The notes below the pieces were generated by a model. The model made no database searches. It was not told the DNA's origin and saw only the letters and a program-made list of their open reading frames with translations. Position numbers and translations under genes: made by a program. A stretch of DNA of 64,000 nt from Inia geoffrensis (lineage: Eukaryota > Chordata > Mammalia > Artiodactyla > Iniidae): positions 1 to 64,000 of the forward strand of contig JAZAQT010000715.1 of NCBI GenBank assembly GCA_036417435.1, written 5' to 3'. This document shows, in pieces, positions 9,949 to 23,212 of this stretch (positions are counted from its first letter, which is position 1; each line of letters opens with the position of its first letter).

Positions 9949-12900
9949 CTCACCCGCGTTGTAGAAAACAGCACATTGAAGAGAAAAGATGCTCAGGATC
10001 TGTCATGATTAGAGAGTGCAAAGAAAGCTAGACGAGGTGTTCCCTGGCTTCAGTCCTCTCAAACGCTAAAAGCGTAAGTGCTCAACAGGGCATGCCAAAA
10101 AGAGAAGCCAGCTATTGCTATTGGTGGGAATGTAAATTGCTAACAGCCGGTATGAGGAACACTAGGCATATTCCTTACCAAACTAAACACTGGAGGTACC
10201 ACGAGATTCGGCAACCCCGCTGCAGGTCGTATAACCAGACACTAGCATCATTGGAAGAAAGCTCTTGCACCCCAGCGGTCCTTGCGGTTCCCATGACCGC
10301 AGCCAAGACAGAGAAATGAACGGAATGGGGAGCGAGGGGTGAATGGAGAAAGATGTTCTGCTACCTACACACCCTCGACTACCACTCAGCCACAGAACAA
10401 AATGAACCCATACTCTTTGCAGCAGCATGGGTGCAGCAGTACATGATCTCACTAATTCCGGTCAATTAGAGGCAGCAAGACACATATTCCAGGATATCCC
10501 ACTTTTGTCTGCCGCCTAAATACGGATACTAAGGAAGCTAGTCCACATAGGAAACACAGGTTCACAAAGGGAAGAACGAAGCCTGGAGTTCCCTGAGGGG
10601 GAAATTGGAGAACGGGGAAGGGTGAAGTAGGAGGTCGGGATTCACAGAAACACGCTTAACTTATCAAAAAGTGCTCAAGGGCGACCCACTCTCAATCACA
10701 GGGAACGCTACAAAACATTCCTCAATACGCGAAGAGTGCAAAGAATCCGAAACCCTAAGGGTATAGCTACATGTATAATTGCATCAAGTGGCTGTAGAAC
10801 TCAAACAGACGCAACATTGTATATGAACTAGGCTGAAAGGGAAAAGTACTGTACAATGACAAGGCAAGTAAGGGGTTAAAAAATGCCTACTCTGTTACCT
10901 CAGGTGTCTGTGATGTCGTTACCACGGTAACGCCCCTGGAGCCTAAGCAGGCCTGGGTCCCAGGGCAGACCTGGGTCCCACGGCCGGAGCATGCTGCTGC
11001 TGAGGCATCAAGGCAGCAGGACGTGCCACCTGACAAGCGGCACCCCGGACCGCTATTGCTCATTCTCCCCTGCGTGGTACCCCAATCTCCCGATCCAACG
11101 TGGCCCTCCTACAGGTAAGCAAAGCCTGGTGTACCCAAATGAGGGTGGAGCAGCTGAGAAGGAAGAGCAGTGAAGTAACCGGATCTCCACAGCTCCTGCT
11201 AGGCAGGTTCCCACCTCCAGCGATCTTCATTAGAGTCGCCCCACCTGCGAACCACGGCACCCTCCGAATGGCCCACTTGCCAGGCTTGCGATATGTCTGT
11301 GGTGGGGCAGTGCAGGCTAAGGGGCAGGAGGTGAGCATACACAAGCCCAGAGGTGTGTGTTTAGCCATGTTCGACTCCCGATTTCCAATCCAACACCGGG
11401 ACCCCCTCTAAGACTTTCTTTCCCCAAGTTACCAGAGACGACACGGAGTAGTGCTGCCGCCTTGTGGCACACTGCCGTAACAACCTTCCCAACTGTGCCG
11501 AAGGGCAACTGTCATTCACAAGGCCTAGAGCCTGCGGCTTTGAAAACACAGCCCTGCCCTCAGGAAATATCCTGGGCTAGGCAATCTGAAATGAATCCAC
11601 ATCAGGCCCGACTCTCAGGCAGAAACCTTACAAGACCTCAGTGGTAGTCACCCGCGTTTTAGAAAACAGCACATTCAAATGAAAAGATGCTCAAGGTCTC
11701 TCATGATTAGAGAGTGAAAAGAAAGCTAGACGAGTTGATCCCTGGCTGAAGTCCTCTCAAACCCTAAAATTTTAAGTGCTCAAGAGGGCAGGCCACAAAG
11801 TGAAGCCAGCTATTGCTGTTGGTGGGATTGTAAATTGGTAACAGCCGGTATGAGGATCAGTAGGCACATTCCTTACCAAACTAAACACTGGAGGTACCAC
11901 GAGATTCGGCAACCCCGCTGCAGGTCGTATAACCAGACACTAGCATCATTGGAAGGAAGCTCTTGCACCCCAGCAGTCGTTGTGGTACCCTTGACCACAG
12001 CCAAGACATACAAACGAACGAACTGTCGAGCGAGGGGTGAAGGGAGAAAGATGTTCCGCTACCTACACACGCTCGACTACCACGCAGCCATAGAACAAAA
12101 TGCACTCATAGTATTTGCAGCAGCATGGGTGGAGCACTAGATGATCTCACTAATTCTGGTCAATTAGAGGCAGCAAGACACATATACCCGGATAACCCTT
12201 ATGTGTGCAGTCTACATAGGGATACAAAGGAAGTTAGTAAAGAAAGGAATCACAGGTTCACAAAGGGAAGAAAGAATCGAGGAGTTCCCAAAGGGGGAGA
12301 TTGGAGACCGGGGAAGAGTGAATTAGGAGATTGGGATTAACAGAAACACATTTAACATATGAAAAAGTGCTCATCAAGGGCGACTCACCCAAAAGAACAT
12401 GGAACTCTACCAAATATTCCTCGATAAGTAACAGGGCAAAGAATCCGAAACCCTACAGGTAGAGCTAGGTTTATAATTGCGTCAAGTGGCTGTAGAACTC
12501 AAAGAGACGCAGCATTGTATATAAACTATGCTGAAAGAGAAAAGGACTGTTCAATGACAAGGCAAGTAAGGGGTTACGAAATGGCCACTTTCTTACCTCA
12601 GGCCTCTGTGACGTCGGCTGACGTCAGACCCCTGGAGCCTCAGGAGGCCTGTGTCCCGCGGCTGGAGGATGCTGCTGCTGTTCTCCGCTGCGTGGTACCA
12701 CAATCTGCCGATCCAACAGGGCCCTCCTACAGGTAAGCACAGCCTGGTGTACCCAAATGATGGTGAAACAGCTGAGAGGGAAGGGCTGTGAAGAAAGCGG
12801 ATCTCCACAGCTCCTGCTAGGCAAGTTCCCACCTCCAGCCCACTTCATTAGAGAGGCCCCACCTGCGAACCACGGCACCCTCCGAGTAGCCCCCTTGCAA

Positions 12901-13264
12901 GGCTTGCGATATGCCTGCGGTGGGGCAGTGCAGGTTAAGGGGCAGGAGGTGAGCCTACAAAAACCGAAGGGCGTGTGTTTAGCCACGTTCGACTCCCCAT
13001 TTCCAGTCCAACATCGGGAAGCCCGCTAAGGCTTTCTTTCCCCACGTTACCAGAGACGACACGGAGCAGTGCTGACACCTCGTGGAACACAGCCGTAACA
13101 ATCTTACCAACTGTGCTGAAGGGCACCTATCATCCACAAGGCCTACGGCCAGCGGCTTTGAAGACACAACCCAGCCCTCAAGAAATATCCTGGGCTAGGG
13201 AAACTGAAACGAATTCAAATCACGCCCGACCCTGGGGCAGGAACCTTTCAAGAACTCAGTGGTA
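9949..13264 (+). repeat. Domain 1 HOR unit 4
   Basis: L1 tracts lie at 9961-10838 (A) and 11659-12536 (B). It shares the TGACGTCA motif with unit 3 (12619-12626). Private changes include GGTAACGCCCC near 10926 and GTGCAGGCTAAGG near 11310. Confidence 0.9.
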
Positions 13265-16200
13265 CTCACCCGCGTTGTAGAAAACAGCACATTGAAGAGA
13301 AAAGATGCTCAGGATCTGTCATGATTAGAGAGTGCAAAGAAAGCTAGACGAGGTGTTCCCTGGCTGCAGTCTTCTCAAACGCTAAAAGCGTAAGTGCTCA
13401 AGAGGGCATGCCAAAAGGAGAAGCCAGCTATTGCTATTGGTGGGAATGTAAATTTCTAACAGCCGGTATGAGGAACACTAGGCATATTCCTTACCAAACT
13501 AAACACTGGAGATACCACGAGATTCGGCAACCCCGCTGCAGGTCGTATAACCAGACACTAGCATCATTGGAAGAAAGCTCTTGCACCCCAGCGGTCCTTG
13601 CGGTTCCCATGACCGCAGCCAAGACAGAGAAATGAACGGAATGGGGAGTGAGGGGTGAATGGAGAAAGATGTTCTGCTACCTACACACCCTCGACTACCA
13701 CTCAGCCACAGAACAAAATGAACCCATACTCTTTGCAGCAGCATGGGTGCAGCAGTACATGATCTCACTAATTCCGGTCAATTAGAGTCAGCAAGACACA
13801 TATTCCAGGATATCCCACTTTTGTCTGCCGCCTAAATACGGATACTAAGGAAGCTAGTCCACATAGGAAACACAGGTTCACAAAGGGAAGAACGAAGCCT
13901 GGAGTTCCCTGAGGGGGAAATTGGAGAACGGGGAAGGGTGAAGTAGGAGGTCGGGATTCACAGAAACACGCTTAACTTATCAAAAAGTGCTCAAGGGCGA
14001 CCCACTCTAAATCACAGGGAACGCTACAAAACATTCCTCAATACGCGAAGAGTGCAAAGAATCCGAAACCCTAAGGGTATAGCTACATGTATAATTGCAT
14101 CAAGTGGCTGTAGAACTCAAACAGACGCAACATTGTATATGAACTAGGCTGAAAGGGAAAAGTACTGTACAATGACAAGGAAAGTAAGGGGTTAAAAAAT
14201 GCCTACTCTGTTACCTCAGGTGTCTGTGATGTCGTTACCACGGTAACACCCCTGGAGCCTAAGCAGGCCTGGGTCCCAGGGCAGACCTGGATCCCACGGC
14301 CGGAGCATGCTGCTGCTGAGGCATCAAGGCAGGAGGACGTGCCACCTGACAAGCGGCACCCCGAACCGCTATTGCCCATTCTCCCCTGCGTGGTACCCCA
14401 ATCTCCCGATCCAACGTGGCCCTCCTACAGGTAAGCAAAGCCTGGTGTACCCAAATGAGGGTGGAGCAGCTGAGAGGGAAGAGCGGTGAAGTAACCGGAT
14501 CTTCACAGCTCCTGCTAGGCAGGTTCCCACCTCCAGCCATCTTCATTAGAGTCGCCCCACCTGCGAACCACGGCACCCTCCGAATGGCCCACTTGCCAGG
14601 CTTGCGATTTGTCTGTGGTGGGGCAGTGCAGGTTAAGGGGCAGGAGGTGAGCATACACAAGCCCAGAGGTGTGTGTTTAGCCATGTTCGACTCCCGATTT
14701 CCAATCCCACACCGGGACCCCCTCTAAGACTTTCTTTCCCCAAGTTACCAGAGACGACACGGAGTAGTGCTGCCGCCTTGTGGCACACTGCCGTAACAAC
14801 CTTCCCAACTGTGCCGAAGGGCAACTGTCATTCACAAGGCCTAGAGCCTGCGGCTTTGAAAACACAGCCCTGCCCTCAGGAAATATCCTGGGCTAGGCAA
14901 TCTGAAATGAATCCACATCAGGCCCGACTCTCAGGCAGAAACCTTACAAGACCTCAGTGGTAGTCACCCGCGTTTTAGAAAACAGCACATTCAAATGAAA
15001 AGATGCTCAAGGTCTCTCATGATTAGAGAGTGAAAAGAAAGCTAGACGAGTTGATCCCTGGCTGAAGTCCTCTCAAACCCTAAAATTTTAAGTGCTCAAG
15101 AGGGCAGGCCACAAAGTGAAGCCAGCTATTGCTGTTGGTGGGATTGTAAATTGGTAACAGCCGGTATGAGGATCAGTAGGCACATTCCTTACCAAACTAA
15201 ACACTGGAGGTACCACGAGATTCGGCAACCCCGCTGCAGGTCATATAACCAGACACTAGCATCATTGGAAGGAAGCTCTTGCACCCCAGCAGTCGTTGTG
15301 GTACCCTTGACCACAGCCAAGACATACAAACGAACGAACTGTCGAGCGAGGGGTGAAGGGAGAAAGATGTTCCGCTACCTACACACGCTCGACTACCACG
15401 CAGCCATAGAACAAAATGCACTCATAGTATTTGCAGCAGCATGGGTGGAGCACTAGATGATCTCACTAATTCTGGTCAATTAGAGGCAGCAAGACACATA
15501 TACCCGGATAACCCTTATGTGTGCAGTCTACATAGGGATACAAAGGAAGTTAGTAAAGAAAGGAATCACAGGTTCACAAAGGGAAGAAAGAATTGAGGAG
15601 TTCCCAAAGGGGGAGATTGGAGACCGGGGAAGAGTGAATTAGGAGATTGGGATTAACAGAAACACATTTAACATATGAAAAAGTGCTCATCAAGGGCGAC
15701 TCACCCAAAATAACATGGAACTCTACCAAATATTCCTCGATAAGTAACAGGGCAAAGAATCCGAAACCCTACAGGTAGAGCTACGTTTATAATTGCGTCA
15801 AGTGGCTGTAGAACTCAAAGAGACGCAGCATTGTATATAAACTATGCTGAAAGAGAAAAGGACTGTTCAATGACAAGGCAAGTAAGGGGTTACGAAATGG
15901 CCACTTTCTTACCTCAGGCCTCTGTGACGTCGGCTGGCGTCAGACCCCTGGAGCCTCAGGAGGCCTGTGTCCCGCGGCTGGAGGATGCTGCTGCTGTTCT
16001 CCGCTGCGTGGTACCACAATCTGCCGATCCAACAGGGCCCTCCTACAGGTAAGCACAGCCTGGTGTACCCAAATGATGGTGAAACAGCTGAGAGCGAAGG
16101 GCTGTGAAGAAAGCGGATCTCCACAGCTCCTGCTAGGCAAGTTCCCACCTCCAGCCCACTTCATTAGAGAGGCCCCACCTGCGAACCACGGCACCCTCCG

Positions 16201-16580
16201 AGTAGCCCCCTTGCAAGGCTTGCGATATGCCTGCGGTGGGGCAGTGCAGGTTAAGGGGCAGGAGGTGAGCCTACAAAAACCGAAGGGCGTGTGTTTAGCC
16301 ACGTTCGACTCCCCATTTCCAGTCCAACATCGGGAAGCCCGCTAAGGCTTTCTTTCCCCACGTTACCAGAGACGACACGGAGCAGTGCTGACACCTCGTG
16401 GCACACTGCCGTAACAATCTTACCAACTGTGCTGAAGGGCACCTATCATCCACAAGGCCTACGGCCAGCGGCTTTGAAGACACAACCCAGCCCTCAAGAA
16501 ATATCCTGGGCTAGGGAAACTGAAACGAATTCAAATCACGCCCGACCCTGGGGCAGGAACCTTTCAAGAACTCAGTGGTA
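13265..16580 (+). repeat. Domain 1 HOR unit 5
   Basis: L1 tracts lie at 13277-14154 (A) and 14975-15852 (B). It is very similar to unit 6: both carry GGAGATACCACGAG, GTAAATTTCTAAC, CTCTAAATCACAGG and CCCCGAACCGC, which the other units lack. Private changes include AGAGTCAGC near 13784 and CTGGATCCC near 14287. Confidence 0.9.
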
Positions 16581-19500
16581 CTCACCCGCGTTGTAGAAAA
16601 CAGCACATTGAAGAGAAAAGATGCTCAGGATCTGTCATGATTAGAGAGTGCAAAGAAAGCTAGACGAGGTGTTCCCTGGCTGCAGTCTTCTCAAACGCTA
16701 AAAGCGTAAGTGCTCAAGAGGGCATGCCAAAAGGAGAAGCCAGCTATTGCTATTGGTGGGAATGTAAATTTCTAACAGCCGGTATGAGGAACACTAGGCA
16801 TATTCCTTACCAAACTAAACACTGGAGATACCACGAGATTCGGCAACCCCGCTGCAGGTCGTATAACCAGACACTAGCATCATTGGAAGAAAGCTCTTGC
16901 ACCCCAGCGGTCCTTGCGGTTCCCATGACCGCAGCCAAGACAGAGAAATGAACGGAATGGGGAGTGAGGGGTGAATGGAGAAAGATGTTCTGCTACCTAC
17001 ACACCCTCGACTACCACTCAGCCACAGAACAAAATGAACCCATACTCTTTGCAGCAGCATGGGTGCAGCAGTACATGATCTCACTAATTCCGGTCAATTA
17101 GAGGCAGCAAGACACATATTCCAGGATATCCCACTTTTGTCTGCCGCCTAAATACGGATACTAAGGAAGCTAGTCCACATAGGAAACACAGGTTCACAAA
17201 GGGAAGAACGAAGCCTGGAGTTCCCTGAGGGGGAAATTGGAGAACGGGGAAGGGTGAAGTAGGAGGTCGGGATTCACAGAAACACGCTTAACTTATCAAA
17301 AAGTGCTCAAGGGCGACCCACTCTAAATCACAGGGAACGCTACAAAACATTCCTCAATACGCGAAGAGTGCAAAGAATCCGAAACCCTAAGGGTATAGCT
17401 ACATGTATAATTGCATCAAGTGGCTGTAGAACTCAAACAGACGCAACATTGTATATGAACTAGGCTGAAAGGGAAAAGTACTGTACAATGACAAGGAAAG
17501 TAAGGGGTTAAAAAATGCCTACTCTGTTACCTCAGGTGTCTGTGATGTCGTTACCACGGTAACACCCCTGGAGCCTGAGCAGGCCTGGGTCCCAGGGCAG
17601 ACCTGGGTCCCACGGCCGGAGCATGCTGCTGCTGAGGCATCAAGGCAGGAGGACGTGCCACCTGACAAGCGGCACCCCGAACCGCTATTGCCCATTCTCC
17701 CCTGCGTGGTACCCCAATCTCCCGATCCAACGTGGCCCTCCTACAGGTAAGCAAAGCCTGGTGTACCCAAATGAGGGTGGAGCAGCTGAGAGGGAAGAGC
17801 GGTGAAGTAACCGGATCTTCACAGCTCCTGCTAGGCAGGTTCCCACCTCCAGCGATCTTCATTAGAGTCGCCCCACCTGCGAACCACGGCACCCTCCGAA
17901 TGGCCCACTTGCCAGGCTTGCGATATGTCTGTGGTGGGGCAGTGCAGGTTAAGGGGCAGGAGGTGAGCATACACAAGCCCAGAGGTGTGTGTTTCGCCAT
18001 GTTCGACTCCCGATTTCGAATCCCACACCGGGACCCCCTCTAAGACTTTCTTTCCCCAAGTTACCAGAGACGACACGGAGTAGTGCTGCCGCCTTGTGGC
18101 ACACTGCCGTAACAACCTTCCCAACTGTGCCGAAGGGCAACTGTCATTCACAAGGCCTAGAGCCTGCGGCTTTGAAAACACAGCCCTGCCCTCAGGAAAT
18201 ATCCTGGGCTAGGCAATCTGAAATGAATCCACATCAGGCCCGACTCTCAGGCAGAAACCTTACAAGACCTCAGTGGTAGTCACCCGCGTTTTAGAAAACA
18301 GCACATTCAAATGAAAAGATGCTCAAGGTCTCTCATGATTAGAGAGTGAAAAGAAAGCTAGACGAGTTGATCCCTGGCTGAAGTCCTCTCAAACCCTAAA
18401 ATTTTAAGTGCTCAAGAGGGCAGGCCACAAAGTGAAGCCAGCTATTGCTGTTGGTGGGATTGTAAATTGGTAACAGCCGGTATGAGGATCAGTAGGCACA
18501 TTCCTTACCAAACTAAACACTGGAGGTACCACGAGATTCGGCAACCCCGCTGCAGGTCATATAACCAGACACTAGCATCATTGGAAGGAAGCTCTTGCAC
18601 CCCAGCAGTCGTTGTGGTACCCTTGACCACAGCCAAGACATACAAACGAACGAACTGTCGAGCGAGGGGTGAAGGGAGAAAGATGTTCCGCTACCTACAC
18701 ACGCTCGACTACCACGCAGCCATAGAACAAAATGCACTCATAGTATTTGCAGCAGCATGGGTGGAGCACTAGATGATCTCACTAATTCTGGTCAATTAGA
18801 GGCAGCAAGACACATATACCCGGATAACCCTTATGTGTGCAGTCTACATAGGGATACAAAGGAAGTTAGTAAAGAAAGGAATCACAGGTTCACAAAGGGA
18901 AGAAAGAATCGAGGAGTTCCCAAAGGGGGAGATTGGAGACCGGGGAAGAGTGAATTAGGAGATTGGGATTAACAGAAACACATTTAACATATGAAAAAGT
19001 GCTCATCAAGGGCGACTCACCCAAAATAACATGGAACTCTACCAAATATTCCTCGATAAGTAACAGGGCAAAGAATCCGAAACCCTACAGGTAGAGCTAC
19101 GTTTATAATTGCGTCAAGTGGCTGTAGAACTCAAAGAGACGCAGCATTGTATATAAACTATGCTGAAAGAGAAAAGGACTGTTCAATGACAAGGCAAGTA
19201 AGGGGTTACGAAATGGCCACTTTCTTACCTCAGGCCTCTGTGACGTCGGCTGGCGTCAGACCCCTGGAGCCTCAGGAGGCCTGTGTCCCGCGGCTGGAGG
19301 ATGCTGCTGCTGTTCTCCGCTGCGTGGTACCACAATCTGCCGATCCAACAGGGCCCTCCTACAGGTAAGCACAGCCTGGTGTACCCAAATGATGGTGAAA
19401 CAGCTGAGAGAGAAGGGCTGTGAAGAAAGCGGATCTCCACAGCTCCTGCTAGGCAAGTTCCCACCTCCAGCCCACTTCATTAGAGAGGCCCCACCTGCGA

Positions 19501-19896
19501 ACCACGGCACCCTCCGAGTAGCCCCCTTGCAAGGCTTGCGATATGCCTGTGGTGGGGCAGTGCAGGTTAAGGGGCAGGAGGTGAGCCTACAAAAACCGAG
19601 GGGCGTGTGTTTAGCCACGTTCGACTCCCCATTTCCAGTCCAACATCGGGAAGCCCGCTAAGGTTTTCTTTCCCCACGTTACCAGAGACGACACGGAGCA
19701 GTGCTGACACCTCGTGGCACACTGCCGTAAAAATCTTACCAACTGTGCTGAAGGGCAACTATCATCCTCAAGGCCTACGGCCTGCGGCTTTGAAGACACA
19801 ACCCAGCCCTCAAGAAATATCCTGGGCTAGGGAAACTGAAACGAATTCAAATCACGCCCGACCCTGAGGCAGGAACCTTTCAAGAACTCAGTGGTA
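16581..19896 (+). repeat. Domain 1 HOR unit 6
   Basis: L1 tracts lie at 16593-17470 (A) and 18291-19168 (B). It is the close sister of unit 5. Private changes include GTTTCGCC near 17991 and GATTTCGAATCCC near 18011. Its antisense strand contains the longest open frame of domain 1 (149 codons, 17551-18000), which I regard as incidental. Confidence 0.9.
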
Positions 19897-22800
19897 CTCA
19901 CCCGCGTTGTAGAAAAGAGCGCATTGAAAAGAAAAGATGTTGAGGATCTGCCATGATTAGAGAGTGCAAAGAAAGCTAGACGAGGTGTTCCCTGGCTGCA
20001 GTCCTCTCAAACGCTAAAAGCGTAAGTGCTCAAGAGGGCATGCCAAAAAGAGAAGCCAGCTATTGCTATTGGTGGGAATGTAAATTGCTAACAGCCGGTA
20101 TGAGGAACACTAGGCATATTCCTAACCAAACTAAACACTGGAGGTACCACGAGATTCGGCAACCCCGCTGCAGGTCGTATAACCAGACACTAGCATCATT
20201 GGAAGAAAGCTCTTGCACCCCAGCGGTCCTTGCGGTTCCCATGACCGCAGCCAAGACAGAGAAATGAACGGAATGGGGAGCGAGGGGTGAATGGAGAAAG
20301 ATGTTCTGCTACCTACACACCCTCGACTACCACTCAGCCACAGAACAAAATGAACCCATACTCTTTGCAGCAGCATGGGTGCAGCAGTACATGATCTCAC
20401 TAATTCCGGTCAATTAGAGGCAGCAAGACACATATTCCAGGATATCCCACTTTTGTCTGCCGCCTAAATACGGATACTAAGGAAGCTAGTCCACATAGGA
20501 AACACAGGTTCACAAAGGGAAGAACGAAGCCTGGAGTTCCCTGAGGGGGAAATTGGAGAACGGGGAAGGGTGAAGTAGGAGGTCGGGATTCACAGAAACA
20601 CGCTTAACTTATCAAAAAGTGCTCAAGGGCGACCCACTCTCAATCACAGGGAACGCTACAAAACATTCCTCAATACGCGAAGAGTGCAAAGAATCCGAAA
20701 CCCTAAGGGTATAGCTACATGTATAATTGCATCAAGTGGCTGTAGAACTCAAACAGACGCAACATTGTATATGAACTAGGCTGAAAGGGAAAAGTACTGT
20801 ACAATGACAAGGCAAGTAAGGGGTTAAAAAATGCCTACTCTGTTACCTCAGGTGTCTGTGATGTCGTTACCAAGGTAACACCCCTGGAGCCTAAGCAGGC
20901 CTGGGTCCCAGGGCAGACCTGGGTCCCACGGCCGGAGCATGCTGCTGCTGAGGCATCAAGGCAGGAGGACGTGCCACCTGACAAGCGGCACCCCGGACCG
21001 CTATTGCTCATTCTCCCCTGCGTGGTACCACAATCTCCCGATCCAACGTGGCCCTCCTACAGGTAAGCAAAGCCTGGTGTACCCAAATGAGGGTGGAGCA
21101 GCTGAGAGGGAACAGCAGTGATGTAACCTGATCTTCACAGCTCCTGCTAGGCAGGTTCCCACCTCCAGCGATCTTCATTAGAGTCGCCCCACCTGCGAAC
21201 CACGGCACCCTCCGAATGGCCCACTTGCCAGGCTTGCGATATGTCTGTGGTGGGGCAGTGCAGGTTAAGGGGCAGGAGGTGAGCATACACAAGCCCAGAG
21301 GTGTGTGTTTAGCCATGTTCGACTCCCGATTTCCAATCCAACACCGGAACCCCCTCTAAGACTTTCTTTCCCCAAGTTACCAGAGACGACACGGAGTAGT
21401 GCTGCCGCCTTGTGGCACACTGCCGTAACAACCTTACCAACTGTGCCGAAGGGCAACTGTCATTCACAAGGCCTAGAGCCTGCGGCTTTGAAAACACAGC
21501 CCTGCCCTCAGGAAATATCCTGGGCTAGGCAATCTGAAATGAATCCACATCAGGCCCGACTCTCAGGCAGAAACCTTACAAGACCTCAGTGGTAGTCACC
21601 CGCGTTTTAGAAAACAGCACATTCAAATGAAAAGATGCTCAAGGTCTCTCATGATTAGACAGTGAAAAGAAAGCTAGACGAGTTGATCCCTGGCTGAAGT
21701 CCTCTCAAACCCTAAAATTTTAAGTGCTCAAGAGGGCAGGCCACAAAGTGAAGCCAGCTATTGCTGTTGGTGGGATTGTAAATTGGTAACAGCCGGTATG
21801 AGGATCAGTAGGCACATTCCTTACCAAACTAAACACTGGAGGTACCACGAGATTCGGCAACCCCGCTGCAGGTCGTATAACCAGACACTAGCATCATTGG
21901 AAGGAAGCTCTTGCACCCCAGCAGTCGTTGTGGTACCCTTGACCACAGCCAAGACATACAAACGAACGAACTGTCGAGCGAGGGGTGAAGGGAGAAAGAT
22001 GTTCCGCTACCTACACACGCTCGACTACCACACAGCCATAGAACAAAATGCACTCATAGTATTTGCAGCAGCATGGGTGGAGCACTAGATGATCTCAATA
22101 ATTCTGGTCAATTAGAGGCAGCAAGACACATATACCCGGATATCCCTTATGTGTGCAGTCTACATAGGGATACAAAGGAAGTTAGTAAAGAAAGGAAACA
22201 CAGGTTCACAAAGGGAAGAAAGAATCGAGGAGTTCCCAAAGGGGGAGATTGGAGACCGGGGAAGAGTGAATTAGGAGATTGGGATTAACAGAAGCACATT
22301 TAACATATGAAAAAGTGCTCATCAAGGGCGACTCACCCAAAAGAACATGGAACTCTACCAAATATTCCTCGATAAGTAATAGGGCAAAGAATCCGAAACC
22401 CTACAGGTAGAGCTAGGTTTATAATTGAGTCAAGTGGCTGTAGAACTCAAAGAGACGCAGCATTGTATATAAACTATGCTGAAAGAGAAAAGGACTGTTC
22501 AATGACAAGGCAAGTAAGGGGTTACGAAAGGGCCACTTTCTTACCTCAGGCCTCTGTGACGTCGGCTGGCGTCAGACCCCTGGAGCCTCAGGAGGCCTGT
22601 GTCCCGCGGCTGGAGGATGCTGCTGCTGTTCTCCGCTGCGTGGTACCACAATCTGCCGATCCAACAGGGCCCTCCTACAGGTAAGCACAGCCTGGTGTAC
22701 CCAAATGATGGTGAAACAGCTGAGAGCGAAGGGCTGTGAAGAAAGCGGATCTCCACAGCTCCTGCTAGGCAAGTTCCCACCTCCAGCCCACTTCATTAGA

Positions 22801-23212
22801 GAGGCCCCACCTGCGAACCACGGCACCCTCCGAGTAGCCCACTTGCAAGGCTTGCGATATGCCTGCGGTGGGGCAGTGCAGGTTAAGGGGCAGGAGGTGA
22901 GCCTACAAAAACCGAGGGGCGTGTGTTTAGCCACGTTCGACTCCCCATTTCCAGTCCAACATCGGGAAGCCCGCTAAGGCTTTCTTTCCCCACGTTACCA
23001 GAGACGACACGGAGCAGTGCTGACACCTCGTGGCACACTGCCGTAACAATCTTACCAACTGTGCTGAAGGGCACCTATCATCCACAAGGCCTACGGCCAG
23101 CGGCTTTGAAGACACAACCCAGCCCTCAAGAAATATCCTGGGATAGGGAAACTGAAACGAATTCAAATCACGCCCGACCCTGGGGCAGGGACCTTTCAAG
23201 AACTCAGTGGTA
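19897..23212 (+). repeat. Domain 1 HOR unit 7
   Basis: L1 tracts lie at 19909-20786 (A) and 21607-22484 (B). The unit starts with the unit-1-like variant GATGTTGAGGATCTGCC but has GGCTGCAG and TTGGAAGAAAG further on, so it is a mosaic of the two A subtypes. It shares GATTAGACAGTG and CCACACAGCC with unit 8. Confidence 0.9.
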
